DNA of 64,000 bases from Microbacterium helvum (GTDB lineage: Bacteria; Actinomycetota; Actinomycetes; Actinomycetales; Microbacteriaceae): positions 124,001 through 188,000 of the forward strand of contig NZ_JACXZS010000005.1 in NCBI RefSeq assembly GCF_014779795.1, given 5' to 3'. Shown here piece by piece: positions 62,875 to 64,000 of this stretch (the stretch's first letter is position 1; each line of letters begins with the position of its first letter). Position numbers and translations under genes: made by a program. Under the pieces are notes generated by a model. The model did no database searches and was not told where the DNA came from. It was given only the letters and a program-made list of their open reading frames with translations.

Positions 62875-63990
62875 ATGTCCGGCCCCATCGAAGACTTCTA
62901 CGCCGTCATCCCCGCCGGCGGCATCGGCAGCCGCCTGTGGCCGCTCTCGCGAGCCGACGCTCCGAAGTTCCTGCACGACCTCACCGGTTCCGGCCACACG
63001 CTGCTGCGCGACACCTGGAACCGGCTCGAGCCTCTCGCCGGCCCCGATCGCATCGCCGTCGTCACCGGCCGCGCCCACCGCGCCGCCGTCGAGAAGGAAC
63101 TGCCCGGGATCGCCGACCTCAACGTCTTCCTCGAGTCCGAGCCGCGCGACTCGACGGCCGCGATCGGTCTGGCCGCAGCGATCCTCTCGCGCCGCGAGCC
63201 CGATGTGATCATCGGCTCCTTCGCCGCCGACCACGTGATCCGCGTGCCGCAGCTGTTCGACTGGGCGGTGCGCCAGGCGGTCGCGACGGCGCGCGAGGGC
63301 TACATCTGCACGATCGGCATCCAGCCCTCGGAACCCTCGGTCGGCTTCGGCTACATCAAGAAGAGCGACGCGCTCGAGATCGACGGCGCCCCCGAGGCGG
63401 CACTCGTGGAGAGCTTCGTCGAGAAGCCGGACCTCGAGACCGCGAAGGAGTACTTCGCCGACCGCAACTACCTGTGGAACGCCGGCATGTTCATCGCGCG
63501 GGCCGACGTGCTGCTGGGCGAGATCGCCGAGAGCGATCCGCATCTCTACGCCGGCCTGATGGATCTCGCAGAGGCGTGGGACGACCGCGAGGCGCGCGGA
63601 CCGGTCGTCGACCGCGTGTGGCCGACGCTCACCAAGATCGCGATCGACTACTCCGTCGCCGAGCCCGCCGCCGCGAAGGGACGCCTGGCCGTCATCCCCG
63701 GTCACTTCGACTGGGACGACGTGGGCGACTTCGCCAGCCTCGCCAAGCTCAACTCGCACGGCCGCAAGAACGATCTGGCGATCCTCGGCGAGAACGCCCG
63801 CATCCTCTCCGACGCGGCCAGCGGAATCGTTGTCAGCCAGACGCGCCGCGTGATCAGCCTCATCGGCGTGCGCGACATCGTCGTCGTCGACACCGAGGAC
63901 GCCCTGCTGGTCACCACGAGCGAGCATGCGCAGCGGGTCAAGGGCGTGGTCGACGCGCTCAAGCTCAGCGGGCGCGGCGAAGTGCTCTAG
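62875..63990 (+). CDS. manC: Mannose-1-phosphate guanylyltransferase
   Basis: 371 residues from ATG 62875, 7 nt after TAGCCT (leaderless). Nucleotidyltransferase PAGGIGSRLWPLSRADAPKF, then EPRDSTAAIGLAAAIL, GFGYIKKSDAL and FVEKPDLETAKEYF, typical for GDP-mannose pyrophosphorylases; the C-terminal isomerase domain of bifunctional ManC/AlgA is absent. Makes GDP-mannose from mannose-1-phosphate + GTP for cell-wall glycans. Complete in the window; the last bases after the TAG hold nothing. Confidence 0.95.
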   Translation: MSGPIEDFYAVIPAGGIGSRLWPLSRADAPKFLHDLTGSGHTLLRDTWNRLEPLAGPDRIAVVTGRAHRAAVEKELPGIADLNVFLESEPRDSTAAIGLAAAILSRREPDVIIGSFAADHVIRVPQLFDWAVRQAVATAREGYICTIGIQPSEPSVGFGYIKKSDALEIDGAPEAALVESFVEKPDLETAKEYFADRNYLWNAGMFIARADVLLGEIAESDPHLYAGLMDLAEAWDDREARGPVVDRVWPTLTKIAIDYSVAEPAAAKGRLAVIPGHFDWDDVGDFASLAKLNSHGRKNDLAILGENARILSDAASGIVVSQTRRVISLIGVRDIVVVDTEDALLVTTSEHAQRVKGVVDALKLSGRGEVL

Positions 63991-64000
63991 ACGAAGTGCC

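Overview
The window is high-GC DNA, roughly 70 percent G+C and gene dense. It most resembles a Microbacteriaceae actinobacterium of the Microbacterium type. This rests on the RamB-pckG gene pair, a menaquinone-type sdhCDAB set, a ribD-ribE-ribBA-ribH operon behind an FMN riboswitch, many probably leaderless genes, and terminator stems that nearly all use GGATGCC/GGCATCC. No rRNA, tRNA, CRISPR array, prophage or transposase was seen. The species call is inference.

Layout. 1-1.9 kb: 3' end of a phenylacetate operon (paaC end, paaD, paaE). 2.0-6.9 kb, minus strand: a four-gene overlapping operon of ECF sigma factor, single-pass membrane protein (probable anti-sigma), very large FtsX-type permease and its ATPase. 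7.1-8.9 kb: an enoyl-CoA hydratase and an LLM flavin oxidoreductase around a MITE-like element. 9.0-18.1 kb: regulator/oxygenase modules for aromatic or xenobiotic compounds (TetR + FAD monooxygenase; ThDP decarboxylase; NIPSNAP protein; IclR + 3-hydroxybenzoate 4-monooxygenase-like enzyme + succinate-semialdehyde dehydrogenase), with a 163-bp triple tandem repeat. 18.1-31.8 kb: a patchwork of small, mostly single-gene units (VOC proteins, kinase, YihY, helicase, PAP2, DUF1622, DUF1294, TfoX-N, ArfB, HxlR regulators, DoxX, phosphotransferase, winged-helix protein), a PIN-type toxin-antitoxin pair and two gene remnants. 31.8-35.3 kb: ramB diverging from pckG. 35.5-40.6 kb: two ABC exporter units diverging from a small HTH gene with twin 18-bp palindromes. 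40.6-44.6 kb: TPM-domain protein, MHS-type transporter and a small membrane protein. 44.7-48.4 kb: riboflavin operon. 48.5-51.9 kb: glpD-glpK. 51.9-57.8 kb: DNA repair (Fpg/Nei, ExoIII), GNAT, trpS, a second YihY and an MFS transporter. 57.9-61.5 kb: sdhCDAB behind a DtxR/IdeR-like box. 61.6-64 kb: a secreted GH10 xylanase and a mannose-1-phosphate guanylyltransferase.

How it works together. The core part is central metabolism: glycerol entry, gluconeogenesis under a RamB-type regulator, succinate oxidation probably tied to iron, and FMN-controlled flavin synthesis that also supplies the many flavoenzymes encoded here. The accessory part is aromatic degradation, drug export and envelope functions. 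Several short repeat families sit between genes and, in places, inside coding sequence. The least familiar unit is the sigma/membrane protein/permease/ATPase operon. Starts were chosen from overlaps, Shine-Dalgarno sites, or an extended -10 (TANNNT) lying 6-8 nt before the start codon.
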